NCBI GenBank assembly: GCA_963621995.1 | Contig: CAVFFZ010000003.1 | Location: 34,779 to 98,778 of the forward strand | Source: UMGS1663 sp963621995 | Lineage (GTDB): Bacteria > Bacillota > Clostridia > TANB77 > CAG-508 | Length of the DNA: 64,000 bases | Direction: 5' to 3' | Part shown: piece by piece, positions 53,648-62,422 of the stretch | Layout of the letters: each line of letters opens with the position of its first letter | Position numbering within the stretch: the first letter of the stretch is position 1 | Translations under genes and position numbers: made by a program | The notes under the pieces: generated by a model | Database searches by the model: none | What the model was told of the DNA's origin: nothing | What the model saw: the letters and a program-made list of their open reading frames with translations, nothing else

Positions 53648-54877
53648 TTGGCTATCGGAGATATTATTGTAGGAATTGACATCGGTACTTCTAAAGTAAG
53701 TCTAGTAGTAGGTGAGGTCAATAATTTTAACCAAATTGAAATTATTTGCAACACTAGCCATAAGTGCAACGGAATCAAAAAGACTAAAATAATAGATGAA
53801 GATGATATTGCTTTAGCTGTTAATAAGGTTATAACAGAAGCGGAAGCAGAAACAGATTTAAAAATAAATTCAGCTTACGTTACGATTCCAGGAAAATATG
53901 TTACAATTGTACAAAATAGTGTTGTAAAAGAAGCAAAAGACAAATATGCAGGAATATCTACAAAAGACGTGTCCTCTGGTATTATGCAAGTAAAGGATGT
54001 AGAAATCCCAGAAGGAAAAACGATTATTGATATAGTAACAGATCAATTTATACTAGAAGACGGAAGAATTGTAACAGATCCTATCGGAAATTTAAGTTCT
54101 AATTTTACATTAAATGCACAAGTAATTCTAGCAGATAAGGAATACGTAAAACAAATAGTTTCTATATTTAAAAAAGCAGGAATTGAAGTAGATGGATTCA
54201 CCCCTATAAGTTTAGCAGAAAGAAATGTAATGTTAGATGTTAATGAAATGAATGACAATGTAATGTTATTAGACATAGGTGCAGGTAATACAGATATAGG
54301 CGTATTTGAAGGCAATGGTTTTGTTTATACAAATACAATTCCACTTGGAGGAGATAGTATAACTTCAGATATTGCTTTAGTTCTAAATATTGAAGAAGAA
54401 GAAGCCGATAAATTAAAAAAACAATATGGATTAGCAATGAAATCATATATAGATAATGACAATGAAATAATGCTAAATACATATAAAGGAGATAGCAAGG
54501 GAAAAGTAATCAAAAGTTCAGAACTAATAGAAATAATAGAAGCTAGAATAGAAGAAATATTTTCTTTAGTAAATAAAGATGTTGTAAGCCAAGGAATTAA
54601 ACAAAGAATAAATAATGTTGTTCTTACAGGACAAGGTATAACAAATATAAATAAAAGTGATGTTGCTGGAAAAGTAATTTTAAATATTCCAGTAAAAATT
54701 TCAACAGGAAGACTAATTAGTACAGTAAGACCAGAATACAGAACAGCATATTCATTAGTAAGATATATTGCAGCAAGACCATTTGCAAAAACAGTATCAA
54801 GCAGTATAGATTCAAATTCAAAAGAAAATATAATGTATACAATATGGGAAAGAATAAAAGAATTCTTTTATTCATAG
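53648..54877 (+). CDS. ftsA: Cell division protein FtsA
   Basis: FtsA is the actin-like ATPase that tethers FtsZ to the membrane. The 409-residue protein has the phosphate-1 motif VGIDIGTSKVSLVVGE (about residues 7-22), the second phosphate motif LLDIGAGNTDIGV near 203, and VVLTGQGITNI near 320. The C-terminus ends YTIWERIKEFFYS, the amphipathic membrane helix. I use TTG 53648, with GGAGGAG upstream. It directly precedes ftsZ. Confidence 0.94.
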   Translation: MAIGDIIVGIDIGTSKVSLVVGEVNNFNQIEIICNTSHKCNGIKKTKIIDEDDIALAVNKVITEAEAETDLKINSAYVTIPGKYVTIVQNSVVKEAKDKYAGISTKDVSSGIMQVKDVEIPEGKTIIDIVTDQFILEDGRIVTDPIGNLSSNFTLNAQVILADKEYVKQIVSIFKKAGIEVDGFTPISLAERNVMLDVNEMNDNVMLLDIGAGNTDIGVFEGNGFVYTNTIPLGGDSITSDIALVLNIEEEEADKLKKQYGLAMKSYIDNDNEIMLNTYKGDSKGKVIKSSELIEIIEARIEEIFSLVNKDVVSQGIKQRINNVVLTGQGITNINKSDVAGKVILNIPVKISTGRLISTVRPEYRTAYSLVRYIAARPFAKTVSSSIDSNSKENIMYTIWERIKEFFYS

Positions 54878-54997
54878 AAAATAATCATTATTGATATATA
54901 GTAAAAGTTATTAATATTTAAAGATAAAATTAAAGATAATTAGAAATGAAGTTAAAAAAGACTTTAAATTTCTAAAATAAAAAGGAGGAAATAAATC

Positions 54998-56116
54998 ATG
55001 TTAATGGATAATGCAGAAGAAAATGCAATGTTAGATGGTACAGCTACTATAAAAGTAATAGGTGTTGGAGGAGCTGGAAATAATGCAGTAAATAGAATGG
55101 TAGACTCTGGAATAAAAGGAGTAGACTTTATAGCAGTAAATACAGATAGACAAGCTTTATTTTTATCAAAAGCAGCAACCAAAATTCAAATAGGAGAAAA
55201 AATAACAAGAGGTTTAGGAGCAGGTGCAAACCCTGACATTGGAGCTCAAGCAGCAGAAGAAAGTAAAACAGAAATAGCAGAAGCATTGCGTGGAGCAGAT
55301 ATGGTATTCGTTACTGCTGGAATGGGTGGAGGAACAGGAACAGGAGCAGCTCCAATCGTTGCAGCATGTGCCAAAGAAATGGGAATATTAACAATAGGTG
55401 TTGTTACAAAACCATTCACATTTGAAGGAAAGAAACGTTTATCACAAGCAGATCGTGGTGTAGAAAGCTTAAAAGGAAAAGTAGACACATTAGTTGTTAT
55501 ACCAAACGACAAATTATTACAAATAATAGATAGAAAAACTTCAATAGTAGAAGCATTCAAAATGGCAGATGACGTATTAAGACAAGGGGTACAAGGTATA
55601 TCAGACTTAATTGCAATTCCAGGCTTAGTAAACTTAGACTTTGCAGATGTAAAAACAATAATGTTAAATACAGGTATGGCTCATATGGGTATTGGTAGAG
55701 CTTCTGGAGAAAACAGAGCAGAAGATGCAGCAAAACAAGCTGTACAAAGTCCATTACTAGAAACATCAATAGAAGGCGCAAGAGGAGTTATTATTAATAT
55801 TACTGGTGGTCCAAACTTAGGATTACACGAAGTAAATACAGCAGCAGAATTAGTACAAAGAAGTGTAGATCCAGAAGCAAACATTATCTTTGGTGCAGTT
55901 ATAGATGAAACTTTAGACGAAGATATAGTTATTACAGTTATTGCAACTGGATTTGAAAAAGGAAATGAAATTCCATCTATGAATAATATAAATAGCATAG
56001 TAGATAAAGCTTGGGGAGAAAAAATAAATTCAATTCCAGCACCAATAGATAACTCAAATTCATCAAATGATTTAGACATTCCTTCTTTCTTAAGAAAAAA
56101 TAAAGGAATCAAATAA
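54998..56116 (+). CDS. ftsZ: Cell division protein FtsZ
   Basis: FtsZ is the tubulin-like GTPase that forms the division ring. The 372-residue protein has IKVIGVGGAGNNAVNRM near residues 14-30, the GTP signature MGGGTGTGAAP near 109-119, the synergy loop NLDFADVK near 211, and a conserved C-terminal tail peptide DIPSFLRKN that binds FtsA. AAAGGAGG precedes the ATG. A perfect hairpin terminator follows. Confidence 0.97.
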   Translation: MLMDNAEENAMLDGTATIKVIGVGGAGNNAVNRMVDSGIKGVDFIAVNTDRQALFLSKAATKIQIGEKITRGLGAGANPDIGAQAAEESKTEIAEALRGADMVFVTAGMGGGTGTGAAPIVAACAKEMGILTIGVVTKPFTFEGKKRLSQADRGVESLKGKVDTLVVIPNDKLLQIIDRKTSIVEAFKMADDVLRQGVQGISDLIAIPGLVNLDFADVKTIMLNTGMAHMGIGRASGENRAEDAAKQAVQSPLLETSIEGARGVIINITGGPNLGLHEVNTAAELVQRSVDPEANIIFGAVIDETLDEDIVITVIATGFEKGNEIPSMNNINSIVDKAWGEKINSIPAPIDNSNSSNDLDIPSFLRKNKGIK

Positions 56117-56154
56117 AGTCGTAACTAATAAAAAAAGCAAATAATAGCAATAAT

Positions 56155-56196
56155 AAAAAAAGAAATAATCTACAAATGTAGATTATTTCTTTTTTT
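56155..56196. terminator. Terminator after ftsZ
   Basis: A 19-base arm (56155-56173, core GAAATAATCTAC) pairs perfectly with 56178-56196 around AAAT, with A-run and T-run on the two sides. Confidence 0.85.
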
Positions 56197-56208
56197 CGTG
56201 CCTAAGAA

Positions 56209-56241
56209 ATGACAAAAAAATTAAATAAAACGTAGTAAAAT
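56209..56241 (+). promoter_or_regulatory. Possible spoIIG-type promoter with wide spacing
   Basis: ATGACA (56209-56214) and TAAAAT (56236-56241) are 21 bases apart. The B. subtilis spoIIG promoter is known for a 22-base gap and needs Spo0A. The resemblance is suggestive only. Confidence 0.35.
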
Positions 56242-56298
56242 ATAAACTACTAACAAAGCTACACTTCATTTTAATAATGAAAGGAAACGATGTAGAAT

Positions 56299-57231
56299 AT
56301 GACAATTTATCTAGATGTAGTGTTAATTGAAAATTTATGTATGAACTATATTATATTGTTTGCGACAGGGTATCTTTTAAGAATAAAAATAAATCACATT
56401 AGACTAATATTATCTGCATTATTAGGGGGCATATACTCAATAGTAGCATATATGCAAATATTAGAAATATATTCCAACATAATTTTAAAAATAATATTAT
56501 CAATAGTAATGGTGTATATAGCGTACAATTCAAAAAACGTAAAGCAAATATTGAAACAATTAGTGTTTTTCTACTTAACATCATTTGTATTTGGAGGATG
56601 TGCTTTTGCACTTTTATACTTTATAAAACCAGAACAAATATTAATGAAAAATGGAGTGTATATAGGAACGTATCCGATAAAAATAGCAATACTTGGAGGA
56701 ATAGTAGGTTTTACAATAACAGTAATTGCATTTCGTTATATGAAAACAAAACTAAATAAAAAGAATATGTTTTGCAAGCTAGAAATCTACTTTGAAAATA
56801 AAAGAATATCTACAACAGCCTTAATAGATACAGGAAATATGCTAAAAGATCCTATCACAAGTATGCCAGTTATAGTAGTAGAAAAAAGTATATTAAAAGA
56901 AATATTACCAGAAAGCATATTAAATAATTTAAATAAGATTATAGGAGGTGATGTGCCAAAAGAAGTATATGAAGATGAGAATTTAAATTATATTACAAAG
57001 TTTAGAGTAATACCATTTAGTTCAATAGGAAAAGAAAATGGATTGCTGTTAGGTTTTAAGTCAAACAAAATAAAAGTAAATACAGAAGAAGGGGAAAAAA
57101 TAATAGAGGATGTAATTATAGGAATATATGATCATAAGTTAAGTAAAAAAGATAATTATTTTGCATTAATAGGACTTGATATATTAGAAGGGAGTGAAAA
57201 AAATGAATTTACTACAAATGTTAGTAGATAG
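56299..57231 (+). CDS. spoIIGA: Sigma-E processing peptidase SpoIIGA
   Basis: SpoIIGA is a membrane aspartic protease that activates pro-sigma-E in the mother cell after a signal from the forespore. The 310-residue protein has five membrane helices in the first 150 residues, starting IYLDVVLIENLCMNY, and the protease domain with the active-site motif ALIDTGNMLKDP near 175. AAAGGAAACGATG lies upstream of the ATG. It overlaps sigE by 29 bases. Confidence 0.93.
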   Translation: MTIYLDVVLIENLCMNYIILFATGYLLRIKINHIRLILSALLGGIYSIVAYMQILEIYSNIILKIILSIVMVYIAYNSKNVKQILKQLVFFYLTSFVFGGCAFALLYFIKPEQILMKNGVYIGTYPIKIAILGGIVGFTITVIAFRYMKTKLNKKNMFCKLEIYFENKRISTTALIDTGNMLKDPITSMPVIVVEKSILKEILPESILNNLNKIIGGDVPKEVYEDENLNYITKFRVIPFSSIGKENGLLLGFKSNKIKVNTEEGEKIIEDVIIGIYDHKLSKKDNYFALIGLDILEGSEKNEFTTNVSR

Positions 57232-57934
57232 TATAAATACGATATACACAAAATTTCTAAAAGAAGAAGACATAGAAAATCTACCTATATATTACATAGG
57301 AGGAAGCATTAGCCTGCCACCTCCATTATCACCAGAGGAAGAGGATGTCCTTTTAAAGGAATTGGAAAAAGGAAAATTAGAAACTAGACAGACTTTGGTA
57401 GAAAGAAACTTAAGGTTAGTTGTATATATAGCAAAGAAGTTTGAAAATACAGGCGTTGGTCTAGAAGATTTAATATCGATAGGAGCAATAGGGTTAATGA
57501 AAGGAGTAAATACCTTTAATACAGAAAAGAAAATAAAACTCGCAACATATGCCTCAAGATGCATAGAAAATGAAATACTAATGTATCTTAGAAGAAGTAA
57601 TAGAATAAAAGGAGAAATATCTATAGATGAGCCATTAAATCAAGATGGAGATGGAAACGAATTACTTCTTTCAGATATATTAGGAACAGATCCAGATGTA
57701 ACATCAAGAAGAATAGAAGATGAAGTAGATAAAACTCTACTTAAAGCATCGATTGAAAAACTAAGTTATAGAGAAAGAAATATAATGGAACTTAGATTTG
57801 GATTTATAAGTGGAGATGAGAAGACACAGAAAGAAGTAGCAGACATGCTTGGAATTTCTCAAAGTTACATATCACGTTTAGAAAAGAAAATAATAGGAAA
57901 GATGAAAAGAGATATAATGAGCAAAACAGGATAA
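57203..57934 (+). CDS. sigE: Sporulation RNA polymerase sigma-E factor
   Basis: Sigma-E directs early mother-cell transcription. The 243-residue protein has a pro-sequence, then region 1.2/2 (ETRQTLVERNLRLVVYIAKKFENTGVGLEDLISIGAIGL, split here), RRSNRIKGE-type region 3 and a region 4 helix-turn-helix (QKEVADMLGISQSYISRLEKK). I use ATG 57203 after GGGAG; a GTG at 57194 sits on that site. Overlap with spoIIGA indicates coupled expression of the factor and its protease. Confidence 0.94.
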   Translation: MNLLQMLVDSINTIYTKFLKEEDIENLPIYYIGGSISLPPPLSPEEEDVLLKELEKGKLETRQTLVERNLRLVVYIAKKFENTGVGLEDLISIGAIGLMKGVNTFNTEKKIKLATYASRCIENEILMYLRRSNRIKGEISIDEPLNQDGDGNELLLSDILGTDPDVTSRRIEDEVDKTLLKASIEKLSYRERNIMELRFGFISGDEKTQKEVADMLGISQSYISRLEKKIIGKMKRDIMSKTG

Positions 57935-57979
57935 GCAAAAATAAAAAAAGATGTATGCAGATAAAATTACTATATTGGT

Positions 57980-58022
57980 TCTACAAAAAAAGTCACTCTT
58001 GAATAAGGGCGACTTTTTGTAG
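57980..58022 (+). terminator. Terminator between sigE and sigG
   Basis: TCTACAAAAA pairs with TTTTTGTAGA, with inner GTC/GAC and CTT/AGG pairs. It separates sigG from the sigE transcript. Confidence 0.75.
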
Positions 58023-58102
58023 ACTTTTGTCACACGATAATTGAATAGAAAAACAAGCTTTAGGAAATAATGAGAATAACATTATTTTTTAAGGAGTTAT
58101 TT

Positions 58103-58876
58103 ATGGGAAATAAAGTTGAGATATGTGGAGTAGACACATCAAAAATCCCAGTATTAAGTGCGGAAGAAAAAAGAGAATTATTTATAAAAATAAAAAATGG
58201 AGATGAAGAAGCAAGAAATACATTTATAAATGGAAATTTAAGATTAGTGTTAAGTGTAATAAAAAGATTTTATGGAAGAGGAGAAAATGTAGATGATCTA
58301 TTTCAAATAGGTTGTATAGGTTTAATAAAAGCAATGGACAACTTTGATTTGAACCAAAATGTACAATTTAGTACTTATGCTGTGCCGATGATAATTGGAG
58401 AAATAAGAAGATATTTAAGAGACAACAACACTATAAGAGTAAGTAGATCGGTAAGAGATTTAGCTTATAAAGCATTAAGTATAACAGAAAAAATGATAAA
58501 AGAAAATCAAAAAGAACCAACAGTAGAAGAAATTGCAAAAGAACTAGGCGTAGATAAAGAGGAAATAGTATTTAGTTTAGATGCAATACAAGAGCCAATG
58601 TCACTCCAAGAACCTATATATGGAGATGGAACAGAAAATTTATATATAATGGATCAAGTAAAAGACAATAAAAATACAGATGAATATTGGGCAGAAAACA
58701 TTACTATATCAGAAGCAATGAAAAAACTAAACGAAAAAGAAAAAATGATAATAAATAAGAGATTTTATGAAGGACGAACACAAGTAGAAGTAGCAGAAGA
58801 AATAGGAATATCACAAGCACAAGTATCTAGACTAGAAAAAAGTGCGATAGAACATATAAAAAGAATATATAAATAA
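58103..58876 (+). CDS. sigG: Sporulation RNA polymerase sigma-G factor
   Basis: Sigma-G directs late forespore transcription. The 257-residue protein begins with the sigma-F/G type MGNKVEICGVDTSKIPVLS, which holds the regulatory N-terminus, followed by region 2 (NLRLVLSVIKRFYGRGENVDDLFQIGCIGL, split) and region 4 (RTQVEVAEEIGISQAQVSRLEK). The start ATG 58103 has AAGGAG 6 bases upstream. Gene order and N-terminus favour sigma-G over sigma-F, whose spoIIAA-AB neighbours are absent. Confidence 0.93.
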   Translation: MGNKVEICGVDTSKIPVLSAEEKRELFIKIKNGDEEARNTFINGNLRLVLSVIKRFYGRGENVDDLFQIGCIGLIKAMDNFDLNQNVQFSTYAVPMIIGEIRRYLRDNNTIRVSRSVRDLAYKALSITEKMIKENQKEPTVEEIAKELGVDKEEIVFSLDAIQEPMSLQEPIYGDGTENLYIMDQVKDNKNTDEYWAENITISEAMKKLNEKEKMIINKRFYEGRTQVEVAEEIGISQAQVSRLEKSAIEHIKRIYK

Positions 58877-58885
58877 GATATATAA

Positions 58886-58930
58886 TTAGAAGTTAAAATT
58901 AAAAATCAATAATTTTAACTTCTAATTTTT
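58886..58930 (+). terminator. Terminator after sigG
   Basis: TTAGAAGTTAAAATT (58886-58900) pairs perfectly with AATTTTAACTTCTAA (58911-58925) and runs into TTTTT. Confidence 0.85.
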
Positions 58931-59003
58931 GTTATGAATATATGCACATAAAAAGTAAAACTATACATATAGTATAAGAAAGAAAATATATGGAGGTGAA
59001 AAT

Positions 59004-59330
59004 ATGTCCATGGGACAAAAAGGATTAGATTTTAAACATAAAGAAGTTATTAATATAAATGATGGAAGAAGACTTCGGTTATGTTCAAGATGTATGCGCA
59101 GACTTAGAAAGTGGAACAATTACTTCTATGATGGTACCTTAATAGAGAATAGAAAAAAATTGTGTAATGGCAGTACGGATGAGATTTTAGAAAATGATAA
59201 ATGTTTGAACTTTGTATTTGAAAGAAGTCGAAAGGAGAAAAGTTATATTACAAAGAATAATCAAAGTAGGACAGGCTATATTTTAAAAGAAAAATTTGAA
59301 TATGATGTAATTTGTAAAGTAGAATTATAG
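59004..59330 (+). pseudogene. Frameshifted YlmC/YmxH-like sporulation protein gene
   Basis: The N-terminus, DFKHKEVININDGRRL, matches the PRC-barrel YlmC/YmxH family, which normally continues with a GxVxD pattern. Here, after GRRL, an extra base near 59076 shifts the frame: the other frame reads GYVQDVCADLESGTITSMMVP and then stops at 59140-59142. A later piece, VILQRIIKVGQAIF, in that frame near 59248-59289 resembles the family end. The 108-residue frame as it stands has no known domain. ylmC follows sigG in Bacillus, which supports the call. Sequencing error cannot be excluded. Confidence 0.6.
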
Positions 59331-59389
59331 GTTAAGAAGAGTATATGAAAATATGCTCTTTTAAAATGTGAAAAAATAATAGATAAAAA

Positions 59390-59725
59390 TTAATTAGATT
59401 TTTTTAGACTATCCATCTTTTCTCTAATTCTATCAGAAACAGCTCTAGTTTCTTCGTAATCAATAACATAAGAACCATTAGATAGCTTTAGAATATCGCC
59501 TTCTTTTGCATTAGATGGAATATTAGAAATAGGGATATCAGTCATTTCCTTAGTATTTCTATTTTCTAAAACAGCAAAATCACCTTCAAAACGGTCAAGA
59601 GTAAATATAGTATTAGAAATTTTATCTAAATAATTTCTTAACTCGTTTATGAAATTTTCTAGAAAATTATTAGAGTTATTTGAAGATATATTCTTGCCTA
59701 AATTATTGAATAAATCTAGATTCAT
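59390..59725 (-). CDS. DUF3006 domain protein
   Basis: The 111-residue protein has an N-terminal Asn-rich helical part and a DUF3006 domain, FTLDRFEGDFAVLENR (about residues 41-56), then DIPISNIPSNAKEGDILK. DUF3006 proteins are often next to ComEC-like metallo-hydrolases, as here, where one is divergently encoded 150 bases away. Function is not known. AAAGGAGG precedes the start. Confidence 0.8.
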   Translation of the reverse strand: MNLDLFNNLGKNISSNNSNNFLENFINELRNYLDKISNTIFTLDRFEGDFAVLENRNTKEMTDIPISNIPSNAKEGDILKLSNGSYVIDYEETRAVSDRIREKMDSLKKSN

Positions 59726-59877
59726 ATTAAAAATCCTCCTTTCAGATTAAAATATTAAAGTAATTATATATGCAAAAATAGTATTTTTCAATAATTCTGT
59801 TAAAAAATGTAAAAAAATTTGATTTAGATTGAAAAAAGTAAAATAATACAACATAATAATGAAAAAAGGAGAGACAA

Positions 59878-60756
59878 ATGGAGAAAGATAAACGAAATCA
59901 AAGATTAAAGCGAATTGCTAGTGTATGTATTTTAATATTACTAATTGTTCTATTAGTATTAACTTCAAATATAACAGAAAAAGATTTTGAATATATAGTT
60001 AATGAAGATAAATTACAAATTATTTATTTTGATGTAGGACAAGCTGATTGTACATTAGTAATGAATAATGGAGAAACTATATTAATTGATGGAGGCAATG
60101 ACTCGAATGGAGATGACTTAGTAAAATATATTAAATCCCAAGAAATTTCCAGAATAGATACAATAATAGCAACTCATTTACATGCAGATCACATTGGTGG
60201 TTTAGATGACATTATAGATAATTTTGATATTGGAATAGTTTTTATGCCAGATACAATAAATAGTTCTAAACAAGTAGAGGAACTATTAGATGCAATGGAA
60301 AGAAAGAATTTGAATTATGAAGTACCAGAAGTAGGAGAAAAATTCAATAATGGATTGGCTGATTGTGAAGTAATGGCTATTAATAATGATGCAAAAGACT
60401 TAAATAATTCATCAATCGTAATACAAATAGATTATTTAGAACAAAAGTATTTGTTTATGGGAGATAGTGAAAAAGAAGTAGAAGATTCAAGAGACTGGAA
60501 TGAAGTAAACGTTTTAAGAGTAGGACACCATGGTTCAAATACGAGCAGTACAGAAAGGTTTTTAAATCAAGTAAGACCAGAAATTGCTATCATATCTGTC
60601 GGATTAAATAATCAATATGGCCATCCAAGTATAGAAGTATTAAATAGATTAAATAATTTAAATACTACTATTTATAGAACAGATGAAAAGGGAAGTATAT
60701 TACTAGAAAGTGATGGTAAGCAAAATATTATAAAAAAGATAAAGACAAATAATTAA
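59878..60756 (+). CDS. ComEC/Rec2-like metallo-beta-lactamase-fold hydrolase
   Basis: The 292-residue protein has an N-terminal membrane helix (about residues 12-30) and an outside metallo-hydrolase domain of the type fused to ComEC: IYFDVGQADCTLV near 50, ATHLHADHIGGLD near 100, FMGDSEKE and VGHHGSNTSS near 218. These are the metal-binding motifs. It lacks the ComEC membrane channel, so it is a stand-alone form, perhaps a secreted or anchored nuclease or phosphodiesterase. The DUF3006 gene is divergent from it. Confidence 0.85.
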   Translation: MEKDKRNQRLKRIASVCILILLIVLLVLTSNITEKDFEYIVNEDKLQIIYFDVGQADCTLVMNNGETILIDGGNDSNGDDLVKYIKSQEISRIDTIIATHLHADHIGGLDDIIDNFDIGIVFMPDTINSSKQVEELLDAMERKNLNYEVPEVGEKFNNGLADCEVMAINNDAKDLNNSSIVIQIDYLEQKYLFMGDSEKEVEDSRDWNEVNVLRVGHHGSNTSSTERFLNQVRPEIAIISVGLNNQYGHPSIEVLNRLNNLNTTIYRTDEKGSILLESDGKQNIIKKIKTNN

Positions 60757-60783
60757 AAAACTATACAATTTTTAAAATCCTTG

Positions 60784-60792
60784 TGGTATAAT
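60784..60792 (+). promoter_or_regulatory. Extended -10 promoter of the kinase cluster
   Basis: TG-G-TATAAT at 60784-60792, 29 bases before the first gene of the cluster. The -35 is not clear. Confidence 0.5.
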
Positions 60793-60820
60793 AATAAAAA
60801 TAAAAGTTGAGGTGAGAAAA

Positions 60821-61546
60821 TTGCAAAAGATAAGTGTTTTAGAACAAAATGATAGCACAATAGGACTAAAAACTCGTAAACAGACAAAAGGAAAAGAATT
60901 GGAGTTAGTAAAAAAATTTATAGAATATTATGCTAATAAGTTTGAAACCAAAAAAACAAGTACTAAACTGGCAATTTTCTGTGAACCATATATAGAAAGT
61001 GGATTTCCAGATATTGTATTTGCAGAATATCAAGAAGAAACATATGATAATTGGAATGATAAGAGGGAAAAACTAAAAACAAATGATTTGAAAGTTTTAC
61101 AACATATTATAAATAGTAAAAAAATAACAAGTAAAAAAATAAAAACACAATTAGGACTAACAGGAGACAATGATTTGTTACCTATATTAGAAAAACTATA
61201 TGATGCAGATTTAATTGTTAGAAAAAATGGATTTTATGAACCAAAAAGTCTGGACTTAATTTATGGAATAAAAAAATTAGAAGCATTTGAAGCGAAAATA
61301 AACAATATTACAACAGTAGTAGAACAAGCGAATGTAAATAATTGGTTCGCTTCAAAAACATTTATTCTTTCAAATGTTAATCATCCAACAGAAAAGACAA
61401 TACAAAAATTAGAAAAAACAGGAGTTGGGATGTATGCATTAAATCAAGATTTTGTTAAAATAAAGGATGCTAAAAGACATAGTTTGCCGACTTGTTATAT
61501 TTCGCTATTATTTAATGAATGGATAGGCAAAAAAGTAAATATGTAA
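60821..61546 (+). CDS. Unrecognised protein with possible nuclease fold and winged-helix segment
   Basis: I do not recognise this 241-residue protein. An N-terminal segment, KLAIFCEPYIESGFPDIVFAEY (split, about residues 48-69), resembles the acidic core of some PD-(D/E)XK nucleases but is not decisive. A middle segment (LKVLQHIINSKKITSKKIKT, then LLPILEKLYDADLIVRKNGF) looks like a winged helix. The start is TTG 60821 with GAGGTGAG upstream. It is 14 bases from the kinase gene and heads a likely operon. Confidence 0.6.
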   Translation: MQKISVLEQNDSTIGLKTRKQTKGKELELVKKFIEYYANKFETKKTSTKLAIFCEPYIESGFPDIVFAEYQEETYDNWNDKREKLKTNDLKVLQHIINSKKITSKKIKTQLGLTGDNDLLPILEKLYDADLIVRKNGFYEPKSLDLIYGIKKLEAFEAKINNITTVVEQANVNNWFASKTFILSNVNHPTEKTIQKLEKTGVGMYALNQDFVKIKDAKRHSLPTCYISLLFNEWIGKKVNM

Positions 61547-61560
61547 AGGAGGTAAATACT

Positions 61561-62413
61561 TTGGATTATAACAAAGCAATCAAAGAACAAATAAAAAAAT
61601 ATTTCCAATGTTCAAAACTTAAATGTAGATGCAGGTCAAAGAGAAGTATATAAAGCAGAACATAATCAATATGGCAATGTGGTCATTAAAGTAGTAAAAG
61701 AACATAATACAGAAGAAAGAGTAAAAAGAGAAATTGATATAAACATATCAAATAAGTTTTCAAACGTTCCTAAAATTTATGAATATGGATTTGTAGAAAT
61801 AGAGAACGATAAATATCTTTATACAATTGAAGAATTTATAGAAGGCACAGTGCTTAGAAAAGTTTTGCTTAGTAATAAAAAATTGAATTTAGCAGATAGT
61901 ATAAAATTATTAGACACATTATTATCATTAGCTCTACAATTTGAAAAGATAGGAATTGTACATAGAGATATAAAACCAGACAACATCATAATGACAAACA
62001 ATCACGAATTTTATTTGATAGATTTTGGTATTGTTAGAGTGTTAAATATGAAATCATTGACAATGACAGAATTAGCAATAGGACCAAACACTCCAGGATA
62101 TGCACCACCAGAGCAATTTAGAAATTTTAAGAAAAACATAGATATTAGAACAGATTTATTTTCTATTGGAGTAACAGTATATGAATGTATTACAGGAGAA
62201 AATCCTTTTAGAAAAAATGCTGTAGATCCATTAGATATATTATATAGGACAGCGACAATTTTTCCACAAGAATATGAAATCGAAGGAGACACAGATAAGC
62301 AATTAATGTCATATCTATCTGTACTAATGTCAAAAATGCCATCAAGGAGACCAAAAGATGCCAAAACAGCATACCAATGGTTTAAAGCAATATTACCGAC
62401 AATACAATATTAG
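61561..62413 (+). CDS. Serine/threonine protein kinase, frame interrupted at an A7 tract
   Basis: The kinase domain shows HRDIKPDNII and LIDFGIVRV, and a variant activation segment with GYAPPEQ, so it should be catalytic. It has no membrane helix or PASTA repeats. The natural start is TTG 61561 after AAAGGAGGT, reading LDYNKAIKEQIK; after seven As (61593-61599) the frame must shift by one base to reach NISNVQNLNVDAGQREVYKA and the rest of the N-lobe. One A fewer would restore it. From 61679 the frame is open to 62413. This may be phase variation, transcript slippage, or a sequencing error. Confidence 0.75.
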
Positions 62414-62422
62414 GAGGGAAAA

